DNA of 64,000 bases from Bradyrhizobium campsiandrae (GTDB lineage Bacteria; Pseudomonadota; Alphaproteobacteria; Rhizobiales; Xanthobacteraceae), in assembly GCF_014529705.1 (NCBI RefSeq), contig NZ_JAANIH010000003.1, positions 1 through 64,000 of the forward strand, given 5' to 3'. Below are positions 27,193 through 36,251 of this stretch, piece after piece. Each line of letters opens with the position of its first letter. Position 1 is the first letter of the stretch. The position numbers and the translations under genes are program-made. The notes beneath the pieces are model-generated. The model saw only the letters and a list, made by a program, of their open reading frames with translations. It was not told the origin of the DNA and did no database searches.

Positions 27193-27990
27193 TTACTTGC
27201 CCTTCCAGACCGGCGTGCGCTTGTTGAGGAAGGCGTCCATGCCCTCGCGGAAATCTTCGCTCATATAGGCCTTGAGGATCAGATCCTCGCCCTCTTCGCG
27301 CGACAGCGTGGGACGGATGCGGCGCACTGCCTCCTTGGTCGTCTCCAGCGTCAGCGGCGCGTGGCTCGCGACGAGCTTTGCCATCTCGTCGGCGCGGCGC
27401 TGCAGCGTCTCGACGTCAGGCACGATCTCGGTGAGCAGGCCGAGCGACAACGCTTCCTGCGCCTCGACCAGGCGCGCCCGGAAGATCAGGTCCTTGGTGC
27501 GGGCGGGACCGACCAGCGCAACGACGCGGCTGATGTTGGACATCGACAGGCAATTGCCGAGCGTGCGCGCGATCGGAAAGCCCATCCGCGTCGTCTCGGT
27601 GCCGATGCGTAAGTCGCAGCAAGCCGCGATGCCGGCGCCGCCGCCGGTGCAGGCCCCCGCAATGGCGGCGATCACGGGCACGCGGCACTGTTCGAGCGTG
27701 CCGAGCACGCGATCGATCCGCGCCTCGTAGTCGAGCGCATCCTGCGCGGTCTTGAACGCACGAAACTGGGAAATGTCGGTCCCCGAGGCAAATGCCTTGT
27801 CACCGGCTCCGGTGAGGATCAGCGCCTTGATCGAACGATCGGCGTTGATCTCCTGGCAGATCTCCGCCATGCGGTCATACATGGCGAAAGTCATGGCGTT
27901 GCGCGCCTGGGGGCGGTTGAAGGTGATCCGCGCGATGCCGTCGGTGACGGAGTAGAGCAGGTCTTCGTTGGTCGTTGTAGGTGCGTTCAT
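27193..27990 (-). CDS. Crotonase-family protein (enoyl-CoA hydratase/isomerase-like)
   Basis: The 265-residue crotonase-fold protein has the oxyanion-hole segments GDKAFASGTDISQF and IAGACTGGGAGIAACCDLRI and a C-terminal helix region ending VWKGK. In true hydratases two glutamates are catalytic, in GGGCE and in QPE. Here those positions read GGGAG and FPIAR, so both appear to be missing and simple hydration is doubtful. Another acyl-CoA reaction such as hydrolysis, isomerisation or decarboxylation is possible. It starts at an ATG 32 bases after the aminotransferase stop and is probably last in that operon. Confidence 0.85.
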   Translation of the reverse strand: MNAPTTTNEDLLYSVTDGIARITFNRPQARNAMTFAMYDRMAEICQEINADRSIKALILTGAGDKAFASGTDISQFRAFKTAQDALDYEARIDRVLGTLEQCRVPVIAAIAGACTGGGAGIAACCDLRIGTETTRMGFPIARTLGNCLSMSNISRVVALVGPARTKDLIFRARLVEAQEALSLGLLTEIVPDVETLQRRADEMAKLVASHAPLTLETTKEAVRRIRPTLSREEGEDLILKAYMSEDFREGMDAFLNKRTPVWKGK

Positions 27991-28022
27991 CGCGCGCTCA
28001 CTTCTTCTTCCAGTTGGATCGT

Positions 28023-29216
28023 TCAAGCCACCTGCGTCATCGGCACCACGTCGCGTCCCTTCAGGACGTCCATGGCCGCCAGCACGCCGCCGCTCCGGTG
28101 CGGAATCTTTGCAAGATCCAGGCCCATCTCGACGCCGGCGAGCGTGCCCATCAGCATCAGATCGTTGAAATGGCCGATATGGCCGATGCGGAACACCTTG
28201 CCCTTGACCTTGTTCAGGCCGGTGCCGAGCGACATGTCGAAGTTTTCCAGCACCACCTTGCGGAAGGCGTCGGCATCAAAGCCGTCGGGCACGCGCACGC
28301 CGGTCAGTGCCGGCGAATGCGCGGCGGGATCGGCGCACTGCGTCTCGAGGCCCCAGACCTTGGCCGCGGCGCGCGTCGCGGCGCTATGGCGCTTGTGGCG
28401 CGACCAGACGTTTTCGAGGCCTTCCTCTTCCAGCATCTTCACCGCTTCGCGCAGGCCGTAGAGCAGATTGGTCGCGGGCGTATAGGGGAAGGTGCCGAGC
28501 TTGTTGAAGGAGATCACCTCCTGCCAGTCCCAGTAGGAGCGCATGCCGGGATTGGCCTTGGCGACGGTGAGCGCCTTCTCCGAGACGGCGTTGAAGCCGA
28601 GGCCGGGCGGCAGCATCAGGCCTTTCTGCGAGCCCGCGACCGAGACGTCGATGCCCCAGGCATCGTGCTCATATTCCATCGAACCGAGGCCGGAGATGGT
28701 GTCGACCATCAGCAGCGCCGGATGCTTGACGCGGTCGAGCAGCTTGCGCACTTCGAGCGGCGGCGTGACGCAGCCGGTCGAGGTTTCGTTGTGGACGACG
28801 CAGACCGCCTTGATGGCGTGCTGCTTGTCGGCGGCAAGACGCTTCTCGATCGCGGCGAGATCGGCGCCATGGCGCCAGTCGCCCGGGATGAAATCGACAT
28901 CGAGCTTGAACTTGTCGGCGATGCCCCGCCACAGCACCGCGAACTGGCCGGTCTCGCACATCAGGACCTTGTCGCCGGGCGCGAACACATTGACCATGGC
29001 CGCTTCCCAAGCGCCGGTACCGGACGAGGGGAAGATGATCACGGACTGCTTGGTGCGGAATACGCGCTGCATCGCGGCGAGGACGGCGAAACCGAGCTCG
29101 GCGAACTCCGGACCGCGATGGTCCAGCGTCGGCATGTCCATGGCCCGCAGCACGCGGTCGGGCACGTTGGTCGGTCCTGGAATCTGTAGGAAATGCCTTC
29201 CAGTATGCACGGTCAT
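28023..29216 (-). CDS. Serine-glyoxylate aminotransferase-like PLP enzyme (paralogue 1)
   Basis: The 397-residue class V aminotransferase has FLQIPGPTNVPDRVLRAMD at the N-terminus, FPSSGTGAWEAAMVNVF (PLP phosphate loop), VVHNETSTG, LLMVDTISGLGS (Asp binding the pyridine nitrogen) and GSQKGLMLPPG with the Schiff-base lysine. The family transfers amino groups between serine, alanine or aspartate and glyoxylate. The ATG at 29214-29216 has GGAAGGA five bases upstream. A second paralogue lies upstream beyond an MFS gene, all on one strand. Confidence 0.88.
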   Translation of the reverse strand: MTVHTGRHFLQIPGPTNVPDRVLRAMDMPTLDHRGPEFAELGFAVLAAMQRVFRTKQSVIIFPSSGTGAWEAAMVNVFAPGDKVLMCETGQFAVLWRGIADKFKLDVDFIPGDWRHGADLAAIEKRLAADKQHAIKAVCVVHNETSTGCVTPPLEVRKLLDRVKHPALLMVDTISGLGSMEYEHDAWGIDVSVAGSQKGLMLPPGLGFNAVSEKALTVAKANPGMRSYWDWQEVISFNKLGTFPYTPATNLLYGLREAVKMLEEEGLENVWSRHKRHSAATRAAAKVWGLETQCADPAAHSPALTGVRVPDGFDADAFRKVVLENFDMSLGTGLNKVKGKVFRIGHIGHFNDLMLMGTLAGVEMGLDLAKIPHRSGGVLAAMDVLKGRDVVPMTQVA

Positions 29217-29331
29217 AGGCGTCCTTCCCGGTCTAGCCTTGTTTTGATGGCCGCCGAATAGCACCATTTGACCGGCTTGTCCCCTCTCCTAAAGGCGTCT
29301 CCCATGCATAAGCGGCGGCCCTCCGCCGCCC

Positions 29332-30615
29332 CTACTCCGCCGCCACCACCCTGCCGGCCAGCGACGGCCCTTCCGCGTCGGCAAATGGACGTTCCGGGTG
29401 CATCAGGAATGCGGACACGCCCCCGAGCAGCAATAGCCCCATCGACATCAGGAACGGCAGATACCAATTGCCGGTCGCATCGATCACGAAGCCCGCGACG
29501 AGCGGCGAGACGATCGCCGCGAAGGCCGAGCCGGTGTTCATGAGCCCCGACGCGGTTCCAGAATATTTCGGGGCGATGTCCATCGGGATCGACCACATCG
29601 GGCCTATCACGAGCTCGGCGCAGAAGAAGCCGGCCGACAGGCACAGCGCCACCACGGTGATGTCGTGCACGAACAGGATCGGGAAGAGCGAGAGCAGCGC
29701 CCCCGCAAACCCCGTTACGGTGACGCTGAGCCGCGCCAGGCGGACATTGCCGGTCCGGTCGAGGATCTTGTCCGAGATCACGCCACCGACACTGTCGCCG
29801 ACCACACCGGCGAAGAAGACCCCGGAGGCGAACAGCGCCGAGTTCTTGATGTCGAGATTGTAGTTGTTCTTGAAGAACAGCGGCAGCCAGTTGAGATAGA
29901 GCCACAGGCACCAGCCGTAGCAGAAATAGGTCAGCGTCACCGGCCACATCCGCCCGAGCAGCGGCCCCCAGGGCACGCGCGGCCGCTCGCCTGAGGGGCG
30001 CGGCGGCAACGCGGCGAGCTCAGCCTCGGTGATGGAGGCGTGCTCCTTCGGTTCGTTGCGGAAATACCAGACCCAGATCACGCCCCAGACGAGGCTGACG
30101 AGACCGAGCACGACGAATGCGCCACGCCAGGTCAGCCAGAGGATCAGCAGCGCCACCACCGGCGGCGTCACGGCGTTACCGAGCCGGGCAAAGGAATGAG
30201 TCAGGCCTTGCGCAAAGCCGCGGCGGTTGGCCGGCGTCCAATATTGCATCGCGCGCGTCGCGGTCGGAAACGTCGCGCCTTCACCAAAGCCGAGCGCGAA
30301 GCGCGCGACGAACAGCGCGGCAAGGCCGTTGACGAAGCCAGTCGAGATGGTGGCGGCCGCCCAGATCATGCCGCACCAGAACAGCGTCTTGCGCGGGCCG
30401 AAATGATCGCCGACCCAGCCGCCGATCACCTGAAACAAGAGATAGGGATAGGCGAAGGCGGAGAAGACGAGGCCGAGCTGGGTGTTGGAGAGCCCCAGCT
30501 CCTTCTGGATCTCGCTCGCAGCCGTGCCGATGTTCACGCGGTCGACATAGGTGATGAAATACATCGCGCAGAGCATCGCCAGCACGACGTGCGTGGCCTT
30601 GAACCTGACACCCAT
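29332..30615 (-). CDS. MFS transporter, anion:cation symporter type
   Basis: The 427-residue 12-span MFS protein opens MLCAMYFITYVDRVNIGTA, followed by GWVGDHFGPRKTLFWCGM, the conserved loop 2-3 motif of the family. It best resembles the anion:cation symporter group that takes up sugar acids, tartrate, phthalate and similar carboxylates. The ATG has GGAGGG six bases upstream. Lying between two glyoxylate-type aminotransferases and opposite a 2-hydroxyacid dehydrogenase, it probably imports a hydroxy or keto acid feeding that pathway. Confidence 0.88.
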   Translation of the reverse strand: MGVRFKATHVVLAMLCAMYFITYVDRVNIGTAASEIQKELGLSNTQLGLVFSAFAYPYLLFQVIGGWVGDHFGPRKTLFWCGMIWAAATISTGFVNGLAALFVARFALGFGEGATFPTATRAMQYWTPANRRGFAQGLTHSFARLGNAVTPPVVALLILWLTWRGAFVVLGLVSLVWGVIWVWYFRNEPKEHASITEAELAALPPRPSGERPRVPWGPLLGRMWPVTLTYFCYGWCLWLYLNWLPLFFKNNYNLDIKNSALFASGVFFAGVVGDSVGGVISDKILDRTGNVRLARLSVTVTGFAGALLSLFPILFVHDITVVALCLSAGFFCAELVIGPMWSIPMDIAPKYSGTASGLMNTGSAFAAIVSPLVAGFVIDATGNWYLPFLMSMGLLLLGGVSAFLMHPERPFADAEGPSLAGRVVAAE

Positions 30616-30669
30616 CTCGACCCTCCTGAACGTTTCTTATGCTTGCTGCTCGCGTGTCCGGCGCGACGT

Positions 30670-31872
30670 CTAAGTGCCGACCACTTTCAGGTGCGGGGAC
30701 GCATTGCCCTGCGGGCGCTGCTCCAAGAGCTTCATGGCGACATCGACACCGCCGGAGCGATGCGGCACGCCGGCGACCGAGAGGCCCATCTCGACGCCGG
30801 TGAGCGCGCCGAGCAGCGTCAGCGCATTGCATTCGCCGAGATGGCCGATACGGAAGACCTTGCCGGCGACCTTCGAGAGTCCTGAGCCGAGCGACATGTT
30901 GTAATTCTCGAGCACCACTTTGCGGAACTGATCGGCGTCATGTCCCGGCGGCATCAGAACAGCGGTGAGCACCGGCGAGAACTCCGAGGGCTCCAGGCAG
31001 AGCACTTCGAGGCCCCAATGATTGACGGCGGCGCGCGTTGCGGCAGCTAGGCGCTGATGCCGCGCGAAGACGTTGTCGAGCCCTTCTTCGAGCAGCATCG
31101 CGATCGCCTCGCGCAGGCCGTACAGCAGGTTCGTCGCCGGCGTGTAGGGGAAGAAGCCGTTGGCGTTGGGCTTGAGCATCTCCGCCCAGTCGAAATAGGA
31201 CCGCGGCATCTTGTTGGTCTTCGATGCGGCCAGTGCCTTCTCCGAGATCGCATTGAAGCCGAGGCCGGGCGGCAGCATGAAACCCTTCTGCGAGCAGCTG
31301 ACGCTGACGTCGACCTTCCACTCGTCGTGCCGGTAGTCGACCGAGCCGAGCGAGGAGATGGTGTCGACCATCAAGAGCGCGGGATGGCCGCTGCGGTCAA
31401 TCGCGGCGCGGATCTCGGCGATGCGGCTGGTCGCACCGGTCGAAGTCTCGTTGTGCACGACCATCACGGCCTTGATCGCGCGCGCCTTGTCCTCAGTGAG
31501 CTTTGCTTCGATCACCGCCGGATCGGCACCGCGGCGCCAGTCGCCGGGCACGAAATCGACCTCGATGCCGAAGCGACCGGCCATCTGCCGCCACAGCGTG
31601 GCGAAATGGCCGGTCTCGACCATCAGCACCTTGTCGCCTGGCGACAGCGTGTTGACGATCGCCGCCTCCCAGGCGCCGGTCCCGGACGAGGGGAAGATGA
31701 TGACCGGCCCCTTGGTCTGGAAAATCCTCTGACTGCCCTCGAGCACGGTGCGGCCGAGCACGCCGAACTCCGCGCTCCGGTGATCGATGACGGGCATGTC
31801 CATGGCACGCAGGACGCGCTCGGGGACCGGGCTGGGGCCCGGAATCTGAAGGAAATGGCGTCCCTGATGCAT
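30670..31872 (-). CDS. Serine-glyoxylate aminotransferase-like PLP enzyme (paralogue 2)
   Basis: This 400-residue homologue of the enzyme at 28023-29216 shares FLQIPGPSPVPERVLRAMD, FPSSGTGAWEAAIVNTL, VVHNETSTG, LLMVDTISSLGS and the lysine loop CSQKGFMLPPG. Keeping two full-length paralogues in one operon suggests different amino donors or acceptors rather than redundancy. The ATG is preceded by AGGGAGG. It is the promoter-proximal gene of the operon and diverges from the GntR regulator 123 bases away. Confidence 0.88.
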   Translation of the reverse strand: MHQGRHFLQIPGPSPVPERVLRAMDMPVIDHRSAEFGVLGRTVLEGSQRIFQTKGPVIIFPSSGTGAWEAAIVNTLSPGDKVLMVETGHFATLWRQMAGRFGIEVDFVPGDWRRGADPAVIEAKLTEDKARAIKAVMVVHNETSTGATSRIAEIRAAIDRSGHPALLMVDTISSLGSVDYRHDEWKVDVSVSCSQKGFMLPPGLGFNAISEKALAASKTNKMPRSYFDWAEMLKPNANGFFPYTPATNLLYGLREAIAMLLEEGLDNVFARHQRLAAATRAAVNHWGLEVLCLEPSEFSPVLTAVLMPPGHDADQFRKVVLENYNMSLGSGLSKVAGKVFRIGHLGECNALTLLGALTGVEMGLSVAGVPHRSGGVDVAMKLLEQRPQGNASPHLKVVGT

Positions 31873-31995
31873 GAAAACCTCCCTGGCGGCGGATTCTGGC
31901 CGGCTCGAACGCTATTTCGCATTCATTTTTTGTCCTTTCAATCGAAATTTGGTATTCAGTTGTGGGCATCGACGTGACCCAATGGGTAAACTACT

Positions 31996-32754
31996 GTGCT
32001 GCAAATGAAATCCACGATTCCCGACACCGGGGTGCCGATCACCCCGCCCGCCGGCAATGGCGGCGACCGCGAGGAGAACCGTCAGGAGGCCTCGCTTCAT
32101 GGCGAGATCCTGCTGCGGCTGCGCGACCACGTCGTGGAAGGCAACATTCCCGACGGTGGCCGCGTTCCCGAGCGACAGCTCTGCGAGATGTTCGGCATCT
32201 CCCGCACGCCGCTGCGCGAGGCACTGAAGGTACTCGCCGCCGAGGGGCTGATCGAACTTCTGCCCAACCGCGGCGCCCGGGTGCGCCAGCTCAGCCAACG
32301 CGACCTCGAGGAGCTCTTCGACGTAATGGCCGGCCTTGAAAGCCTCGCCGGGCGCCTCGCCTGCGAGGCCATCACGGACGAGGAGATCACCGCGGTCGAG
32401 CAGCTGCATTACGAGATGTACGGCCACTATCTGCACCGCGACATGCACGGCTATTTCCAGGCCAACCAGCGCATCCATGAGAGCATCGTCGCGGCCGCGC
32501 GCAACGAGACGCTCAAGACCGCCTACGCCAATTTCGCCGGCCGCATCCGCCGCGTCCGCTACTCCGCCAATTTCGCCCGCAAGCGGCAGCGCTGGGCGGA
32601 GGCGATGCGCGAGCATGAGGCCATCCTTGATGCCTTGCGTCGCCGCGCCGGCAGCGAGCTCAGCGACATCCTGTTCCAGCATCTGCGCAACAAGCGCAAG
32701 GCTGCGATCGAGCACCTGACCGAGCCCCATGAGGATGGCCCGTCGGCACCCTGA
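31996..32754 (+). CDS. GntR-family transcriptional regulator, FCD (FadR) type
   Basis: The 252-residue protein has a winged helix at about 30-105 (VPERQLCEMFGISRTPLREALKVLAAEGLIELLPNRGARV) and an all-helical FCD effector domain of about 130 residues with acidic and His residues suited to metal and carboxylate binding. FCD regulators usually respond to small organic acids and repress neighbouring genes. Its position between the divergent aminotransferase operon and the dehydrogenase genes makes it their likely local regulator. The GTG at 31996 is used; an ATG at 32005 is an equal alternative. Confidence 0.9.
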   Translation: MLQMKSTIPDTGVPITPPAGNGGDREENRQEASLHGEILLRLRDHVVEGNIPDGGRVPERQLCEMFGISRTPLREALKVLAAEGLIELLPNRGARVRQLSQRDLEELFDVMAGLESLAGRLACEAITDEEITAVEQLHYEMYGHYLHRDMHGYFQANQRIHESIVAAARNETLKTAYANFAGRIRRVRYSANFARKRQRWAEAMREHEAILDALRRRAGSELSDILFQHLRNKRKAAIEHLTEPHEDGPSAP

Positions 32755-32778
32755 AGGCCACCGGCTTGCTCATTTTGA

Positions 32779-32813
32779 ATTCATAATATAATCGGTCATG
32801 AACGATAATGAAT
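32779..32813. promoter_or_regulatory. Candidate GntR operator upstream of the dehydrogenase gene
   Basis: An AT-rich imperfect inverted repeat with outer arms ATTCAT (32779-32784) and ATGAAT (32808-32813), and inner ATCG/CGAT, sits 48-82 bases before the dehydrogenase start in an otherwise GC-rich area. ATTCATTTTTT also occurs in the other divergent gap near 31921. Assignment to the adjacent GntR protein is inference. Confidence 0.35.
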
Positions 32814-32860
32814 AACTCAGCAGGGCTGAGCTGCCTCGCCAAGTCAGTCCGGAACCAGGG

Positions 32861-35830
32861 ATGACAAACGCCTCCTCACTCGAACGGCGCCTGCGCTCGG
32901 AACTGACCGGCGACGTTCTGTTCGACCCCTACAGCCGCGGCCGCTACGCCACGGACGCGTCCTTCTACCAGATCGTGCCGTCAGGCGTGGTCGTCCCCAA
33001 ATCCATGGACGAGGCCCTGCGAGCCCTGGCGATCGCGCGTGATGAGGGGATCAAGGTCACCCCGCGCGGCGGCGGCACTTCGCAATGCGGCCAGACCGTC
33101 AATGACGGGCTCGTGGTCGATCTTTCGAAGCATCTGAACAAGATCCTGTCGCTCGATGTCGCCGGCCGCACCTGCGTGGTCGAGCCCGGCATCGTGCTCG
33201 ACGACCTCAACCGCCAGCTCAGGAAGCACGGCCTGTGGTTTCCGGTCGACGTCTCCACGGCCTCGCGCGCCACCATTGGCGGCATGGCCGGCAACAATTC
33301 CTGCGGCGGCCGCTCGCTGCGCTACGGCACCATGCGCGACAACACGCTGTCGCTGGAGGCATCCCTTGCCGACGGCACGCTGAGCCGTTTTGGCGAGGTC
33401 TCGCGCGACCTCTCGGACAGCGACGCCGGCGAGACCATGCGCGCCCTGTTCCGCGACATGCTCGATCTGGGCGCCCGCGAGGCCGACGAGATCGCAGCCC
33501 GCTTTCCAAAAGTGCAGCGCCGCGTTGGGGGCTACAATCTCGATGCGCTGGTACCGCGCAATGCGCCGAATAACATGGGGCATCTGCTGGTCGGCTCCGA
33601 AGGCACCCTCGCCTTTACCACCAAGGTCGAGCTCAAGCTCTGGCCGGTGATCCGCAACAAGGCGCTCGGCGTCTGCCATTTCGGCAGTTTCTACGAGGCG
33701 ATGGATGCGGCCCAGCATCTGGTCAAGCTGAAGCCGATCGCGGTCGAACTGGTCGACCGCACCATGATCGCGCTCGGCCGCGACATCGCGATGTTCAAGC
33801 CGATCATCAACGCTGCCATCAAGGGCGATCCGGACGCCGTCCTGGTGGTCGAATTCGCCGAAGAGGATCAAGCCGACAATCTAGCGCGCCTGAAGCAACT
33901 CACCGCATTGATGGGCGATCTCGGCTTCGGCTGGACTAACGAGCCGCGCAAATGGGGCGGCGTGGTCGAGATCACCGAGCCCGCGCTCCAGAGCGGCATT
34001 GCCGATTTCCGCGCCGCCGGCCTCAACGTCATGATGTCAATGAAGCAGGAGGGCAAACCGGTCTCGTTCGTCGAGGACTGCGCCGTCCCGCTGCCGCACC
34101 TCGCCGACTACACCCAGCGCTTGAACGAGGTATTTGCAAAGCACGGCACCAGCGGCACGATGTATGCGCACGCCTCCGAAGGCTGCCTGCATGTGCGCCC
34201 GGTGCTGAACCTCAAGCTGGAGAAAGACGTCAAGGCGATGCGCGCCATCGCCGAGGAGGCCTTCGCGCTGGTTCGCGAGTACAAGGGCTCGCATTCCGGC
34301 GAGCATGGCGACGGCCTGGTGCGCTCGGAATTCCACGAGACCATGTTCGGAGAACGCCTCGTCGCCGACTTCCGCGAGGTGAAACACCGCTTCGACCCTG
34401 ACGGCGTGCTCAATCCCGGCAAGATCGTGGACGCGCCCAAAATGGACGACCGCTCGCTGTTCCGCTTCAAGCCGGACTATCGCGTAAGCGAGCTCAAGAC
34501 AAAGCTCGACTGGTCGGCCTATCCGGGCGCCGGCGGCGGTTTCCAGGGCGCGGTCGAGATGTGCAACAACAACGGCGCCTGCCGCAAGCTCGAGGGCGGC
34601 GTGATGTGCCCATCCTACCGTGCCACGCGCGACGAGAAAGACGTCACGCGCGGCCGCGCCAACACGCTGCGGCTCGCGATCTCGGGCCAGCTCGGCCCCG
34701 ATGCGCTGTCGTCCGACGAGATGATCGAGACACTGAAGCTTTGCGTCTCCTGCAAGGCCTGCCGCCATGAATGCCCTGTTGGCGTCGACATGGCCAAGAT
34801 GAAGATCGAGGTGCTGGCCGCCCGCGCCGCCACACATGGCCTGACCTTGCGCGATCGCCTGGTCGGCTATCTTCCGCGCTATGCCGGCCTCGCCTCGCGG
34901 TTTGCACCGCTGGCCAATTTGCGCAACCGCAGCCGGCTCTTGCGAAGGCTGTTCGAGCGCTTTGCCGGCATCAGCGCGCGCCGCGCTCTTCCAGCCTTCC
35001 GCCGTGACGTGTTCGTGCCGCCAGCCGACAGCGTCGGGCCGCAGGCCGGCCGCGAAGTCGTGCTGTTCGCCGACACGTTCAATCGCATCTACGAGCGCGA
35101 GAATCTCCAGGCTGCCTTGCGCGTGCTCGCGGCCGGCGGCTATCGCGTGCATATGCCCAAGCCCTCCAGCAGCCGCCCGCTTTGCTGCGGCCGCACCTTC
35201 CTGTCAGCCGGTCTCGTCGATGAAGCGAGGTCCGAGCTCGACCGGCTCGTGGCCACCTTCGCGCCCTTTGCCGCGCGCGGCGTGCCGATCGTCGGCCTCG
35301 AGCCGAGTTGCCTCTTGACGCTACGCGACGAACTCGCCTCGCTGCGCAAGGACGATAACGCCAAGGCCGTCGGCGCGCATGCGCTGACATTCGAGGAATT
35401 TCTGGTGCGCGAGGCCGAAGCCGGCCGGCTGCAATTGCCGCTCGGCACTGTGGCCGAGAAGGCCGTCCTGCACGGCCATTGCCACCAAAAATCGTTCGGT
35501 GCATTCAAGCCGGTCGAGCAGGTGCTGCGGCTCGTCCCAGGGCTCAAGGTCGAAACCATCGAGTCGAGCTGCTGCGGCATGGCCGGTGCTTTCGGCTATG
35601 GTGCGGACACCTATGACGCCTCGATCGAGATGGCCGAACTGTCATTGCTGCCCGCCGTGCGGCGCGCGGACCAGAGCACGCTGGTCGTCGCCGACGGCAC
35701 CTCCTGCCGCCACCAGATCCACGACGGCGCCCAGCGCGAGGCGCTCCACGTCGCCCGCGTGCTGGCAATGAGCCTCGACCGCGCTCAACCCAATTCCACC
35801 CCCATCACAAAGGACACCCACCATGGCTGA
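32861..35830 (+). CDS. FAD-linked 2-hydroxyacid dehydrogenase fused to an Fe-S subunit (GlcD-GlcF/YdiJ type)
   Basis: The 989-residue fusion has an N-terminal PCMH-type FAD domain (TPRGGGTSQCGQTV, GGMAGNNSCGGRSLRYGT) and a GlcD-type C-terminal cap (GSHSGEHGDGLVRSEF). From about 560 comes a GlcF-like part with ferredoxin cysteines (CNNNGACRK, CVSCKACRHECPVGVD) and two CCG domains (PLCCGRTFLSAG, ESSCCGMAG). The layout matches the single-chain YdiJ-like enzymes that oxidise D-2-hydroxyacids and pass electrons to the respiratory chain. Glycolate, D-lactate or 2-hydroxyglutarate are all possible. It sits downstream of the GntR regulator and overlaps the next gene by eight bases. Confidence 0.88.
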   Translation: MTNASSLERRLRSELTGDVLFDPYSRGRYATDASFYQIVPSGVVVPKSMDEALRALAIARDEGIKVTPRGGGTSQCGQTVNDGLVVDLSKHLNKILSLDVAGRTCVVEPGIVLDDLNRQLRKHGLWFPVDVSTASRATIGGMAGNNSCGGRSLRYGTMRDNTLSLEASLADGTLSRFGEVSRDLSDSDAGETMRALFRDMLDLGAREADEIAARFPKVQRRVGGYNLDALVPRNAPNNMGHLLVGSEGTLAFTTKVELKLWPVIRNKALGVCHFGSFYEAMDAAQHLVKLKPIAVELVDRTMIALGRDIAMFKPIINAAIKGDPDAVLVVEFAEEDQADNLARLKQLTALMGDLGFGWTNEPRKWGGVVEITEPALQSGIADFRAAGLNVMMSMKQEGKPVSFVEDCAVPLPHLADYTQRLNEVFAKHGTSGTMYAHASEGCLHVRPVLNLKLEKDVKAMRAIAEEAFALVREYKGSHSGEHGDGLVRSEFHETMFGERLVADFREVKHRFDPDGVLNPGKIVDAPKMDDRSLFRFKPDYRVSELKTKLDWSAYPGAGGGFQGAVEMCNNNGACRKLEGGVMCPSYRATRDEKDVTRGRANTLRLAISGQLGPDALSSDEMIETLKLCVSCKACRHECPVGVDMAKMKIEVLAARAATHGLTLRDRLVGYLPRYAGLASRFAPLANLRNRSRLLRRLFERFAGISARRALPAFRRDVFVPPADSVGPQAGREVVLFADTFNRIYERENLQAALRVLAAGGYRVHMPKPSSSRPLCCGRTFLSAGLVDEARSELDRLVATFAPFAARGVPIVGLEPSCLLTLRDELASLRKDDNAKAVGAHALTFEEFLVREAEAGRLQLPLGTVAEKAVLHGHCHQKSFGAFKPVEQVLRLVPGLKVETIESSCCGMAGAFGYGADTYDASIEMAELSLLPAVRRADQSTLVVADGTSCRHQIHDGAQREALHVARVLAMSLDRAQPNSTPITKDTHHG

Positions 35831-36251
35831 CCTCACGCTCGACACCGCCCGCAAGATTCTCGACGCAGCCTTCGGCAAGGCGGCCGAGCTGAAGCTCAAG
35901 CCGCTCGTCGTCACCGTCCTCGACGCGCGCGGCGTGCTCAAGATTGCTGCGGCGCAGGACGGCACCAGCCTGATGCGCGCGGAGATCGCCCACGGCAAGG
36001 CCTACGGCGCGCTCGCCATGGGCCTGGGCTCGCGCGCCCTGTTTCAGCGGGCGCAGGAGCAACCCTATTTCGTCGACGCCGTGAACACCATCGCCAGGGG
36101 CGCGCTCGTCCCCGTCCCCGGCGGGGTGCTGATCATGGATGGCACGACGCTTCTCGGCGCGGTCGGCGTCTCCGGCGACACGTCGGACAATGACGAAGCC
36201 TGCGCTGTCGCCGGCATCCAGGCGGCGGGGCTGAAGGCCAACGCGGGGTAG
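35823..36251 (+). CDS. GlcG/HbpS-like (DUF336) protein
   Basis: The 142-residue cytoplasmic protein has the DUF336 fold signatures VVTVLDARGVLKIAAAQDG, EIAHGKAYGALAMGLGSRAL and PVPGGVLIMDGTTLLGAVGVSGDTSDNDEACA. The family includes GlcG of glycolate loci and haem-binding HbpS; its biochemical role in glycolate metabolism is not settled. Its start lies inside the end of the dehydrogenase gene (eight-base overlap), so the two are co-translated. That pairing supports a glycolate-like substrate for the locus. Confidence 0.88.
   Translation: MADLTLDTARKILDAAFGKAAELKLKPLVVTVLDARGVLKIAAAQDGTSLMRAEIAHGKAYGALAMGLGSRALFQRAQEQPYFVDAVNTIARGALVPVPGGVLIMDGTTLLGAVGVSGDTSDNDEACAVAGIQAAGLKANAG

Noticed and set aside
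29312..29329. A GCGGCGG/CCGCCGC hairpin between the MFS and aminotransferase genes as a terminator
   Set aside because: No T-run follows on the minus strand and the genes on both sides look like one operon; it is more likely chance in GC-rich DNA.
27193..36251. The beta-hydroxyaspartate cycle (bhcABCD) as the pathway of the two aminotransferases
   Set aside because: No beta-hydroxyaspartate aldolase, dehydratase or iminosuccinate reductase gene is present, although the aminotransferases resemble BhcA in family.
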